Shown here: positions 20,763 through 32,600 of the stretch, in pieces
Numbering within the stretch: the stretch's first letter is position 1
Layout: every line of letters starts with the position of its first letter
Assembly: GCA_011799875.1 (NCBI GenBank)
Contig: CM022298.1
Location: 495,669,180 to 495,733,179 of the forward strand
Direction: 5' to 3'
DNA from: Thinopyrum elongatum
Lineage: Eukaryota > Streptophyta > Magnoliopsida > Poales > Poaceae
Length of the DNA: 64,000 bases
The notes under the pieces: model-generated
Database searches by the model: none
What the model saw: the letters and a program-made list of their open reading frames with translations, nothing else
Told to the model about the DNA's origin: nothing
Position numbers and translations under genes: made by a program

Positions 20763-22876
20763 GGAGCGATTTGCCGGCTTATCAGGGAGGCTGTGTTTTG
20801 GACACGGGCCTTTGAGGGCCTCCTCGAAATTGCGGGGCTTATTCCCATTATAAGATCTTCTCGAGTTATTCCTCCTCCGGCCCTTGAAACCAGTGTTGGT
20901 ATTAGCAACAAAATTTGATCCTCCTTCCGGATGTTTGCGCTTACCACCCTTGATTACCATGATTGCCATTGTGTCCTGAGCTATTCTGTTGGTGACCCTT
21001 GCCACCGCCGTTTTTCTTACCCATGCCGGACTGGTCATCATCCGGACTAGGGTATTTTGTGCTATCTGACTCAGCATATCTAGTAAGGACATCCATGAGA
21101 TCGCCCATGTCCTGGACCTTCCGCTTGAGTCGCCCAAGCTTCTGAACAAGGGGGTCAAAGTGACAATTCTTTTCCAGGATCAAGACAGCCTGAGCAGCTG
21201 TTATGTTGTCGGAAGAGTGAATGATGTCCGCAACCCGACGAGACCAGTGATGGGCCGACTCCCCCTCACGCTGGACACAATGTTGTAGATCAACAATCGT
21301 CATCAGGCACTTGCAAGTTCCTTGGAATTTTTTTATGAAACGATCCTTCAACTCGGCCCAGGTATTGATCGAATTGGGGGGTAGGTTTTTCAATCATGTT
21401 CGAGCCGGCCCCTCCAACATCATAGTCAGATACTTGGCACAAACTGCATCGCTAACATCTATCATGTCCATGGCAATCTCATAACTCTCAATCCAGGCCA
21501 CCGGCTCGAGGTCATCCGTGTAATTGGGAACCTTGCGGGGGCCTTTGAAATCCTTAGGTATGCGCTCGTTGCGTAGAGCCGGCGCTAGACAGGGTATCCC
21601 AATGGTTCTGATACTTGATCCCGTACCTTCCGAAGCCAATTGGGTTGTAGCAGGTGGTGTTTGAGCCACCGCGTTTGCTGCCTCCGCCTCTCGCATAGCT
21701 CGAGCCGAGTCAATGATTGCGTGTGCATCCAAGGTCGCAGCCCTGGACGGGTCACGCGGCTCCTCACGGCATCGACGTGCGCTGCTGGAAACTGCTGGTG
21801 ACTCGGCATGCCGGCTCCTACTGTGGCTCGGGTGCGGGGTAGAGTGAATTCGCTGCTAACTGTAGGAGTAATTTGCTTGTTGGGCAACCGCAGTCTTCAA
21901 CATCTCGATGGCGTTCCGAGCCTCGATCTCAACTGGGGTATTCCCTGTGATCGGAAGCACGACAAGCTTGGTAGTTGCTGCCAACATGTTGTCGACGGGG
22001 TTGGAGAAGTGACCCAGCGGCGTCAGGAAATGATGCGGAAACGTCTGAACGGGCGGAGGACGCGAGGCCGGCTCAGGCTGGTGCTGTTGGGCCGGCTGAT
22101 GAGGCTGAGCCAACGGCGGTTGTCTGTCTCCGTTCGGGGGTGTGACCCGGATCAACTGGGGTATAACCGGTGATTCCGGGGCACTCATCCCAACCCCTGG
22201 AACGGGAATGTCTTGTGGTATGCTGAATAAACGTGTGGGCTCAAAATTGGGTGGCAGACGACTCATGTGCCTCCTCTGAAGGACCACATCTGAAGCACTC
22301 TGACAAAGACCCATGCACCGGGCTTCTGTTTTGAGGCGCTCCACCTCCTCGTGGATCTGAGTTTGGATCTCCACCATGCGGGTGTTCTCCGCATTGATAT
22401 CCTCCTGAACTTTAGCCATCTGTTCATGAAGTTTGGTCACCTCTGCGTTGCGCTCTACCTGATTTTCTACGGTCACCGGCGTCTTCACGAGCGTTGCTAT
22501 GGTGGATGCTAACTCCGCCAAAGCCTGAGCTGGCAGTTTGGTTGAGCCGGCTGCACCCAGGGCCAGCGCTGAAGTGCCGGTTTCTGTCACGGCGCCTGCC
22601 ATTGTGGAGTTATGAGCCGGAGCGGTGCCTGCCACGTAGACGGTAGCCTAGTGTGGCGGCTCGAAAATGTCCCGGGCCGGCTCATCAACGGAGTAGCCCC
22701 CAAGCATACCATCGTAAAGCGGGAGAATCGACTCGGTATCGCCGACCGATGATTTGCCATCAGAGTAGGTAAGGGTGTCCCCGCTGGATGCGGAGTTATC
22801 CACGAGCTCAACTCCCTGAGTGAAGCCGACGAAGACGTGCTTCCGGTAGGCTCGAGCCCGGCTGGGATGGGCGCAC
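20763..22876 (-). pseudogene. G1 gag, broken
   Basis: Read from the 5' side, a segment with RARAYRKHVFVGFTQG (22.8 kb) precedes a coiled-coil-rich region (22635-21856: EVTKLHEQMAKVQEDI). The retrotransposon gag core follows, with RIPKDFKGPRKVPNYT, LEPVAWIESYEIAMDMI, INTWAELKDRFIKKFQGT and ESAHHWSRRVADIIHSSD. Stops interrupt GPART*MKNLPPN (21394-21396) and PANRS*ENRYIMQ (20760-20762), both at positions that usually hold Trp. There is a frame change between 21158 and 20941. The left fragment of G1 ends at 22876 where S1 enters; the gag N-terminus resumes at 44494. Confidence 0.8.
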
Positions 22877-22896
22877 TGATACGTCTCCAACGTATC
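22877..22896 (+). mobile_element. Left 20 bases of Athila-like solo LTR S1
   Basis: Starts TGATACGTCTCCAAC and ends in GTATC, the 5-bp target that was duplicated when element CM entered. The LTR continues at 42948. Confidence 0.8.
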
Positions 22897-25800
22897 TATT
22901 AGGACCGAGAGTATATCGACCAGAGGGGGGTGAATGGGAGATTCAAAATTTCTTTCGAAAGTATTGAAACTGATCCCAATCACAGCAGCGGAATTAAAGA
23001 TCAGTATATACGGGTGCAATGAAGCTCACTACTGAGGAACAAAACCTTCAAGGTAAGATGCAATAATGATTCAAGCATAGGATACAACAGTCTTAATGCT
23101 GACGCTGGTGATACAACATGCCAACAGAATTAAAATCATGAATAAGAAGTGAAGTAGAGCTATGATGGAAAATTAAGAAGGACAACAATACAGGGTACGA
23201 ATGACAATGAACTCTGCGAGAGATAAGTTGAAAGATAAGCAGCAGAGGGTAACAGATTAGATATCTATGTGGCACCCCGGCTCAGAGTAAACCGGAACGC
23301 CCCATATTCCAGCCCAGGGACAAGTCCTCTGGAATACGGCACTGTTGGCATAGAACAAATCAGCTCTTTATTACAATGGATAGGGTTACAAAGGGTACAT
23401 GGATTACATCGGCACGGCGACACTACGCCTGCCCAGGGTAACTCTATGCTAACAGCGAAGTAACTCTCTAGGCAGCGGAACAGCGACGATGGTGATGGAC
23501 TCCACTCTGCAGGGACTCTGGCTGGAACGCGTCTCCTAGGTCGCAAACTCAGGATCCTCGACAAGCAAGCAATCATGGCATGACCTGCAAACTGGCATGA
23601 CACGCCAGGTGAGTACTTTGAATGTACTCGCAAGCTCACAACAAACATCAGCGTTAAGGCAAGACAACATCATAGCAGTCAAAATTAACAAGCAGGGTTA
23701 TCCAGCAAGATAACTTCTGAAGTAAATGCAGTAAGGTAAAGCATATTAAGTGGTTTAATCCATACTCCGAACCTGTACCAAGTCCATTCATGTGGTCATC
23801 CGACCACTCAACTCATAGCCATCCCATGGCTATCATATCATGTACCTGATACCAATTGTACCCCAAGACTGACAAACTTACTCTCGTTCGGGCTGTCTCA
23901 CAACCCTCAGAATACTCATGAACCACTGAGTACTTCTGATCATACGACGAGTTCTTCCATCATTATCACTACTATGGTTGACCACCTAGTGAGGTCTGGA
24001 CGGACTGTCCAATACCGTGGACACGGCTATTCGAATAGATTTTACACTCTGCAGAGGTTGCGCACTTTACCCACACTATGGAGCACTGACCTCGTGATCC
24101 CATTCGGGTGGACCAGCGTTGCTCCAACGAAACCTGCCTGACCCGTGACTCTCCCATCGTACCACCGGCAATCGCACTCCCTCGGAGTCAAGCCTTGGGT
24201 GGCCCCTTGTCACCTCGTGACACCTGCCACCGTCGTGGCCAAACTATACTGTCCCAAACGGGGACGCCGGCACAAAACTCAACTGGGCTCACAAGGTTAT
24301 CGCCGCCTACCGGGCCAGGGTAGCACGCACGCATAACCTTCCCTGTCGGGCGGTACCGGTGAAAGAGCACGCGATCAGACCAAGTCAAGGCCGTCCCATA
24401 CCGGCAAATGTGGCTGCACGGATAAGTCCGGACAGATGACTCAAGGTCAACCATGAAATATCTAATCCCCGAATAATATTTCTGTCATGGCTGGCACTCC
24501 GATAACCAGTATACTTAAGCCACTGCTATTACTCATCTCCACGAACTACCGAATGAATTCCAGAATAATCATAGACAGTGATCTCAATATCATAGTATCA
24601 ACAAGTGGGTAAGCTACTAGTCACTATCAATCCGGTATTTAACATGATAGTCACCTATCCAAGAAATAACTCTGACATTGCCTAATCCAATCCACTTCAC
24701 AAATAACTCATACTTGTTGTTAAAGTAAATAGTTAAACTATGATATTGCAATGCAATGATGCAGATGAGAGTTGTGGCTTCCTGGGGATGAAGGAATCAT
24801 CGGAAAGGAGTGCGGAGAGGCCGCGGAGTTGATTGCCGAAAACAGTTCTCTCCCGTAGGGGCTGTTTACGGGCAAGGGCAAAATGGTCATTTTCATAGTG
24901 GGACCACATAGTGAAAATGATATCAACACGACGGGCTCGTCGAGACGAAGACGTGGGCGTTGGATTCACCTGATTCGGAGTCTCGGTTAAAAAGTTGTGA
25001 TAGGTTGACTGCAGAAGGACCTTTTTGTAAATATTTCATTTACTTCTGGGTCCTCAGTAGTTTTTTTTCTTCTGGAAAATGAATAAAAGGAACTGCGCGC
25101 CTGGGCCGAAACTGGGCCGCATGTGGCTGGCGCCTGGGCACTGGCTGGGCTGTGCGGGCGTCACCGCTCCACCTGGGCCGGCCCACCCGCACCCATCCCA
25201 CTTAAATGACGTGGCAGGGGCGGGGCCGAGCGGCTGGGTTGCTGCCAGGTGGGGTCGCGTGGGGAGGGACCCGCCTGACCCTGACCGTCTTCAACCTCCC
25301 GCTCGGGAGCGCGCCGGGCCGAGGGAGGTGGCCATCCCGATGGTGACTGCCAGCGAGTCCGGCCACTGTTCGGGACGGGCGACCTATCGAAATGCTCAGG
25401 GGGAAGAGGCGCATCTAGTGGTGGCGGTTTCTGCCGCCGAGGAGTATTGGAGGTGGAGCAGCGGGGCTCGCGGCGGAGAGGGGCTTCGGCCTCCGGTGGA
25501 TAGGGAGCTACGGTGGAGGAGGGGAGGGGCCGAGGCCACTGGGAGGCTCGCCGGACCCTGGGGAATGCGCTGGTGGTGGAGGAGCAGAGGGAGGGGCTCG
25601 GCTTCGAGCCAATTTAGCCGGCGGCCGACGGGGACCGAGGCGACAGTGGCCGGCGAGGGGAGCCCCTCGGGCTTAAGTGAGCGGTTGGGAAGGGAGCTGG
25701 GGAGGAGGAGAGGCCGTGGGTGAGATCGACGGGGTCGGGCACGACCTATATATATAGCTGGCCGCAGCGTGTGGATGAGGATGCCGCCGTGGCGTCTCCA

Positions 25801-28668
25801 TCGTCGCACTAGAGCTGCAGGGTGGCGTGGCTGGCAGCTAGCGGCGTCGAGGAGCTTCGCGGAGGAGCGGAGAGGGCTCTGGCTCAATCGGGAGAGCTCG
25901 GGGGTGGCCGTATACGGCGGCCCATGTGCGGTACAGTGGCGGAGTTATGGCGACTGTCGTGACGCGACGAGGAAGAAAACGAAGGGGGAAATGACCAGAG
26001 AGGGGTGAGGGGACAACGAGGAGGGTGGCCGGCATGCGGGGACAAGCCACGACGGCCTGAACCAGCCTGCCGACGCGATCGAACACGGCCGGCGCAGAGA
26101 GCGCGCAGTTGGCCTGCTCTTAGCGTGGTCACCACGCGCATATGGCGCCACGGCCACGTCCTTGGCACGAAATCTTGTCTAGTGACTAGTCCCTGCATCA
26201 CTGAGCTTGGGAGAGTTGATGGATCGACAAAAGGAGCTCTGAGGTGAAGTGAGGCTTCACTGAAACTTTGCTGTATCAGACTGAATCATGATACAGTGAT
26301 CAACAAAGATGAGCTAGGAGCCAAATAAGTTGTCTGGGGTGGTTAATATGGAAAGGACTCTAATACTGTGAATTATGAGGAGAAATGGACCGCAAAACAA
26401 CATGGTTGCTTTGTAAGAGCAAAATTGGTCCAGAATCAAGATCAAGATGATGCACTCACATAGAGTAATAACTTGAGCCAAAATTTGGCAAGGAAGCATG
26501 TTTTGGACATATAAAGATGCTGTAAAAATTTCATACCAAATGGTCTTGCCAAAATGGTACTTGCTTCACAAACATCCTCTTTGTCCAGAAACTTGCAATA
26601 ATATTGGGGAGAAAATGGATTGATGGAATGGTCCCAAATTTGGTGTAGAGAAATGATGTTTGTGCTAGAATGATCTGGTAATTTTTCATAATTAATGAAG
26701 CAATAGAAAATATACTTGCTTCACAACCTGAAAATATCAGCAGAATCAAAGATTTGATGCTGTGATCACATAGATGATTGGATAGGGTTGAAACTTGGTG
26801 GAGAGTCATGATTTGGGAATATGAAGATCATTGCAAAATTTCAACTCATTTGGATACTCCTAGCTAGCACTTGCTTCACAAAGATTCTAGTTGCCCAGAA
26901 ACTTTGGAAATTAGCCAAGGGAGATATTTAATATCCAAATAAAGTTAAATTTTGGCATGTGGGAATGATATGGGTTGGAAAGAGTTCACAAAAAATTTGA
27001 GAGCAAGCAATCAAATATAAAGGGTACTTGCTTCTCAATCTGACAGATAGGGCAGAATCGGAAAAGGAATATTGGTGGAATATTTTTGAACATGGCAAGG
27101 AAGGTTTTGACATATCTGAGGAATATATGACCCAAACAATTTATGAGAATTATTTGGGAATCTTTTGAATGATGGAAATGTGGGTTGCTTCACAACCCAG
27201 GGCAAATAGGGTTATTCCTTTAATAGAAAAAGGAACATCCCCAAGGAAAAGAATATTGGGATTAGTCCAGGATGGAAATGGCGAGGTCTTGAGATGATTT
27301 TGAAGTTGACAAGCCACTGGGGAGAGGAATCAAAGGTGATCTCTCCAGATTTCAAGACCACTAAGTCACAGAAAAGCAAATCCGGACCAAAATTAAAAGC
27401 AAAAGAAAATGGGCAAAATCCAGGGTGTTACAATCTATCATCACAAAGCACACAAAATGACTGCCGAAAGTAATGCAGTGAAGAAAATAGAACCAGTGGT
27501 GCTCGATGGCGACAGAAAGATTTGGTAGACCAGTTCGCTGTTCTGCCAAAGGGCTACGTCTGGTTGGAGGGGATGTGACTTAACACGGAAGATAAACTCT
27601 CTTCACCCTATTCTCCTTCAACACAGAGCTGATCAGACTCAGGTTGATTTCACTCATGGTAGATCCTTGTCGGCGATCTCCAAACCTTCGGTCGACCTTC
27701 GCGAACCACAATCACTCTTGGTTGCTGAAGATCTAGCTCGGTGAAGACAACACTCTTCGACACTCGAGCTAAAACCTATCCGTCTAGAGAGTGCGCAGCT
27801 CTCAAGAGTAATAGGTACAAGAACTCTAACTCAGAACTACTGTGATGCTAAACCAGTGTCTAAGTTTGGGCTCTTGATTTTCTCTCGGTGGATCTTAAAC
27901 TCAAATCACTCAGAGAGGGGTTGCTCAAATCAATCTTCTCAGAAATCTCAAGCGGAGCAGCCAACGGACAATGTTGGAGCAGGGTGGCTATTTATAGCCG
28001 CAGCCTTCCCTGATGGGAAATGACCAAATTAGACATCGGGATCAGCCAATGGCCGAACGACACGAGTCCAACGGTCGGATTTTGAGCACAACGATAACAT
28101 TGCTTGCGGAGCAAGTAATGCTAACTCCTCGATCTGAGGCAAATCTCTCGCAGTGAAGAAGATCACAGTCTCTTGCTGACAAGTATTTGCTCGGAACACA
28201 AAGAGATTTCTCTCGCAACTTTCATAGGTTTTGGCTAAGCATCACAGCGGATCAAAGCATCGAGAACCTATACCCCTCTTAATAGTACAGATGTCCTATG
28301 ACTCAATTGAATGAAAGAAGAAGAATGAAATGAATACTATGTCTTCACTTTGTCTTCGACTTCCATCACTGCAGTCAATTTCTTCAGACGACGATACGAG
28401 TTAAAACCTTTGCTTCAGCAGTAAACTTTCGAGGGGTCGATTCCTTCACATCAATCTGCTCAACTATATAACTTCAAAAAATATAGCTCGTTCTTCTCTG
28501 CAACGCAGATATACTTCGGTGAAGTTCCTCGAACTTAGCACCGGAGACAACATTCTCTTCGGTTGTGTATAGACTTTTTCTCTTTGTATGCACTAGCAAA
28601 CAAATCAGTCCATACCTGTTTCTGTCAACAATCTCCAAAACACAAGGTGGGCAGATATTGCACCAACA
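22897..28668 (-). repeat. CM 3' LTR, interrupted by a 4.2-kb solo LTR
   Basis: About 1,602 bp once the insert and its duplication are removed, against 1,603 bp for the partner. It begins (minus) TGTTGGTGCAATATCTGCCC; the other end reads CCTAATA where the partner has CCTAACA. A minus-strand TATAAATA lies near 27990. Confidence 0.9.
23268..27432 (-). mobile_element. 4.2-kb solo LTR (copy 1), possibly Sukkula/LARD-like
   Basis: 4,165 bp from TGTGGCACCCCGGCTC (plus strand) to GGGTGTTACA, flanked by ATCTA (23263-23267 and 27433-27437). The partner CM LTR shows the uninterrupted site. A minus-strand TATATATA at 25748-25755 suggests it reads leftwards. The centre is GC-rich. The right third is AT-rich with TTGCTTCACAA motifs repeated at irregular intervals. 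The very long LTR recalls Sukkula/LARD elements; that name is a guess. A 214-residue ORF at 25079-25723 is compositional. Confidence 0.85.
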
Positions 28669-28682
28669 ATCTCCCCCTTTTT
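28669..28682 (-). other. CM polypurine tract
   Basis: On the minus strand the bases just before the 3' LTR read AAAAAGGGGGAGAT, a typical plus-strand primer. Confidence 0.8.
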
Positions 28683-29675
28683 GGATGATTGTTGACAAAA
28701 CAGATCACATCGAAGGATAGATAAATAATGGAATGTAATGCGAAGGATAATAAGAGATGAGAGGTAATTACGAAGATAAAACACTCTCCCCCTGAAGATA
28801 TGCTTCAGAGCATGAATGGACCGGAGGGAGACGAGATTATTCTTCGTATAAGTGACATTGATTTATGATTTGATACTCGACTTCTTTCAATGCACTCGAC
28901 GGTGTCTGAGGTGATTCCTGTCACAAAATCTTTGAAGAGAAATAGATTTAAGATATGCTTTGAAAGATTTGTGACGAAGGATATAACATGAAGGTTTTCT
29001 CAAAACACAATTTGAATCCACACGAGATGTAGTTTTCCTGCATGTTAGATATTCGATACGATCAGAGCAAGATAAAATAAGAATATGTTGCTCAGAGTGG
29101 ATATGCTTCAGATGTGGTTTCCCTGCGATACAGAAGATAATAAAAGAAATAATTGCGAGGGAAAAACACTTTGTCAGTGAAACATATAACCTTCACAATG
29201 TAAGGCATAAAAGCTTAGACTGACATTCTCTTCCTGCAAGGTTAGATAATGAAGGATAACAATCAGAGCATATCCAACCACAACAATTATAATTCATTTA
29301 GTACTCGAAGTACTTCTTCCCCTTAGTATCATCACTTGATGATTTCCTGTTCTTCTTCGAGGAGCAGATATACTTCCCTGTAAGATAGATAATTATCGAG
29401 GATAATCATTTCAAAGGAAAAACTCATTCGATGGTACCTGCAAACAGATAGTACGAAGCAAATAATATTGCAGGCGGGGGGTTATTAACGTTACATGGCG
29501 ACCGAGTATTTCAACACCACAAGCGGTGCGTTAAGTTCATGAAGCAAATTGTTCGAGGGAAAACCAAAATGCAAAAGAAAACACGTTGCAAGAACCCCGA
29601 TAAACTATCACTCGATGTAATTCTCCCCCTTTTTGTCAACAAGTGTCAAAAAGGAATGAGAAAACATACGAGGAA
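28683..29675 (-). other. CM 3' untranslated region
   Basis: AT-rich, no supported ORF. Short phrases such as TCGAAGGATA and AACACTC recur. It lies between the end of the large ORF and the PPT. Confidence 0.55.
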
Positions 29676-32600
29676 CTACTCTGTGGGAGAATCCTCAGAA
29701 TCAGAATTAAAACCACTCGACGAATCAGAATCTGAAGAGTGAGGAATGGTCGAGGTAGAAGCAGGAGTGGCAGCATGGGCTCTGGATGACTTGGAGCGAT
29801 GAACATCTGGCTTGAAGATGAGAGTGCCAGCTGTATCTGCAATTTCGTCATTATGTCCGACAAACAGCAGGTCCATGGAGGCAGAACGCTGTGGGAGCAC
29901 TGGAGTTTGTCTTCAGATGCAAGGAACATCAAGTAAGTCCAGGAAGGCATAATCCTTCATGATGGCCTTTTTGGCTAAATCCTTATGAGAGTAATGCTGC
30001 CTTAACAGAGTCCATGAGCGCTTCATAGCCTCCTTTGTGGCACCCCAGCTCAGAGAGACCGGAAAGCCCCGTATTCCAGCCAAGAGATCGAGGTAGGTCT
30101 TCCGGAATACGGCACTGCTTGGCATAGAACAAATTAGCTCTTTATTACAATCGATATGGATACAAGGGAATTACATCCGCACAGCGACACTACGCCTGCA
30201 AGGGTTGCTCTATGCTAGCAGCAGAACAACACGAAGCAGCGGAATAACTTCTAGCAGCGGAACAACGACGACGACGATGGACTCCACTCCGCAGGGACTC
30301 TGGCTGGAACACTTATCCTAGCTCGCATACTCGGGATCCATGTCAAACAAGCAAGCAGACAAGGCATGACCTGCAAACTGGCATGACACGCCAGGTCAGT
30401 ACATTGAATGTACTTGCAAGCTCACAGCAATCAAGGCAGACAACAGCATGGCATTTATAGGTTAAACATTAGAGATGAACATGATACCACTAGAACAACA
30501 TAGGCATGGCATGACATAAACATGTTGATCATCACACAACTAGAACCATATGAAATGAACATGGCATATTACTCATGATGCGAACAGGATGATACTAGGA
30601 TGCAGTATGCTTGGACTGTCGTGATTCAACTTACTCTGCTTAGGGTTATCTCGTAACCACCACATGTACCACTTACCATCGTGGACATCACACGATCACC
30701 TCAGGATCAAATCAAGCTTGGTATTAGCAATACCGTAGTGACCACAAGACCACAAGGAGCTTGATCCTTACCCGTGATTATCGCATGACACCACAAACAT
30801 CAACCAGCTTTGGTATCCACGATACCACTGTGATCCTCTCACGATCACATCACCAACTTCTTTCCTCATCGAACTAGGGTTGTTATTAATCAGATTATTA
30901 TTTCTGTTGACCCATAGTGTGACCTACTACGAACTGTGGGCCCATATCCGTGGGCACGGCTATCGATAGATTATACACACTCTGCAGAGGTTAGTACACT
31001 GTACCCACACCACAGAACCCATGGCCTCGCACTCCCATTCGGGTGGACCAACGGCGTTCTGACAAAACCGATCTATTGCCATGACACTCTCCCGGCCACT
31101 CCAACCAACTCCCCTTTGGGCTAAGTCATGGGTGGCCCCGATGTCACCTCGTGACACCCAACGGCCACCGTCGTGGCAAAACAAAAACGGTCCCAAACAG
31201 GGACATGTGCACATAACCAAACTCGGGCTCACAAAGTTATTGCCGCCTACCGGGCCAGGGTAGCGCACGCACCTAACCTTCCCTAGTTGGAGGCACCGGC
31301 GAGAGGCATGACAATAGACCTAGTTAGGACCTTCCCATAAAGGCAAGTGTGGCTGCACTGGTCAGCTCGATTTGGTGGCACCATGACTCAGCCAACAGGT
31401 GTTCAAGTTTGATTAAAGTCCGGTTAAACTTGAAAAGTAAATAGCTGAGCCATACAACATAACAAGATGAACTAACCATGATAACAACATGAACATGGAT
31501 GGGAAACATGATCATATAACATATCAACAATAGTAAAGCATTTATACCGATGAGCATGACATGATGATGAACATGAATAAAATAGTATAACAGGATCACA
31601 TACGAGCATAGCATGGTCACTAGCATCAAAGTAAGTACTTGACTGAAGTATAACCGGAGTAGGAGCAAATAAACATCTACTCAACTAGATGCAGATGACC
31701 ATGGCATAAGCATAAGCATGAAGACAAGAGCATATATAAATTATTCACGGAATAATAACATGCACAAGTAGCTTAAGGATTCAAGTTGAAAACCATTTCT
31801 ATTGCAAGGCTCTCATGCAAGTGGCTGTCGTGGCTTGCCTGGGGATGAAGAATACTCTGGGAAGAAGTGCGGTGAAGTCGCGGGACGATTCGCCGGAACG
31901 CTTCTTTCTCAGAGGGGGCTAGATAAGGGCAAGGGTAAAATGGTCATTTTCATAGTGGGACCATCTAGTGAAAATGATACCAACAGATAGAGCTCGACGA
32001 TACGAAGAAGTAGGCGTTGGATTCACCTCAATCGGAGTTACGGTTGCGGAGATACGAGTGTTGGAAGATCAGGGGCCTATCTGCAAAAATATCATCACAA
32101 ACAAGTCCCTGAGAGGAAAAACAGAAAACGTATTTTAGAGAATACGCTTACAGAACAGAGAAGCGCATTTACAGCTGAAGTACTAAGGAAATACGCTTTC
32201 CAGAGTTGAAAACGTATTTTTGAAAATACTTTGCCACTTACTGAGCTGGGCCCAGGGCGGTAGTCACTAACACGTGGGGTCCACTGGCAGGGGGAGGGGG
32301 CTGCTGGCGTCGTCGTCTTCCTCCTCCTGTCCCCTCGATCGAAAGCAGAGGAGGACAGGGGAGAGGTGCCGGCGAGGGGCCCGGCCGGCTCCGGCCGTCT
32401 CCGGCTGAGGCGGGAGCACCGGCGGGCTGGGGAGGCCCCGCCGCACCCGTTCAGAGGGAGAGCTAGTGCCGGGGAGGGCCAGGGCGACTGCAGCTCGCGG
32501 CAGCAGAGGACTCGGGCGGCGGTGGCTGGACCTTGGAGATGATGGCCACCGGGGCTCCGGCAGCGGGTGAGGTGGTGGGGAGGACCACCGGCGAGAGTAG

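Larger units (their letters stand above)
18683..22876 (-). mobile_element. Ty3/gypsy element G1, truncated (left fragment)
   Basis: Minus-strand internal domain from reverse transcriptase (18.7 kb) through protease to gag (22.9 kb). It resumes at 44494-44762 after the S1/CM insertions. RNase H, integrase and the 3' LTR are missing at the left junction; the 5' LTR is not in the window. The coding parts carry many stops and frame changes. The exact gypsy family is not assigned. Confidence 0.82.

Noticed and set aside
25079..25723. 214-residue plus-strand ORF
   Set aside because: Lies in the GC-rich middle of a solo LTR and has no recognisable domain.
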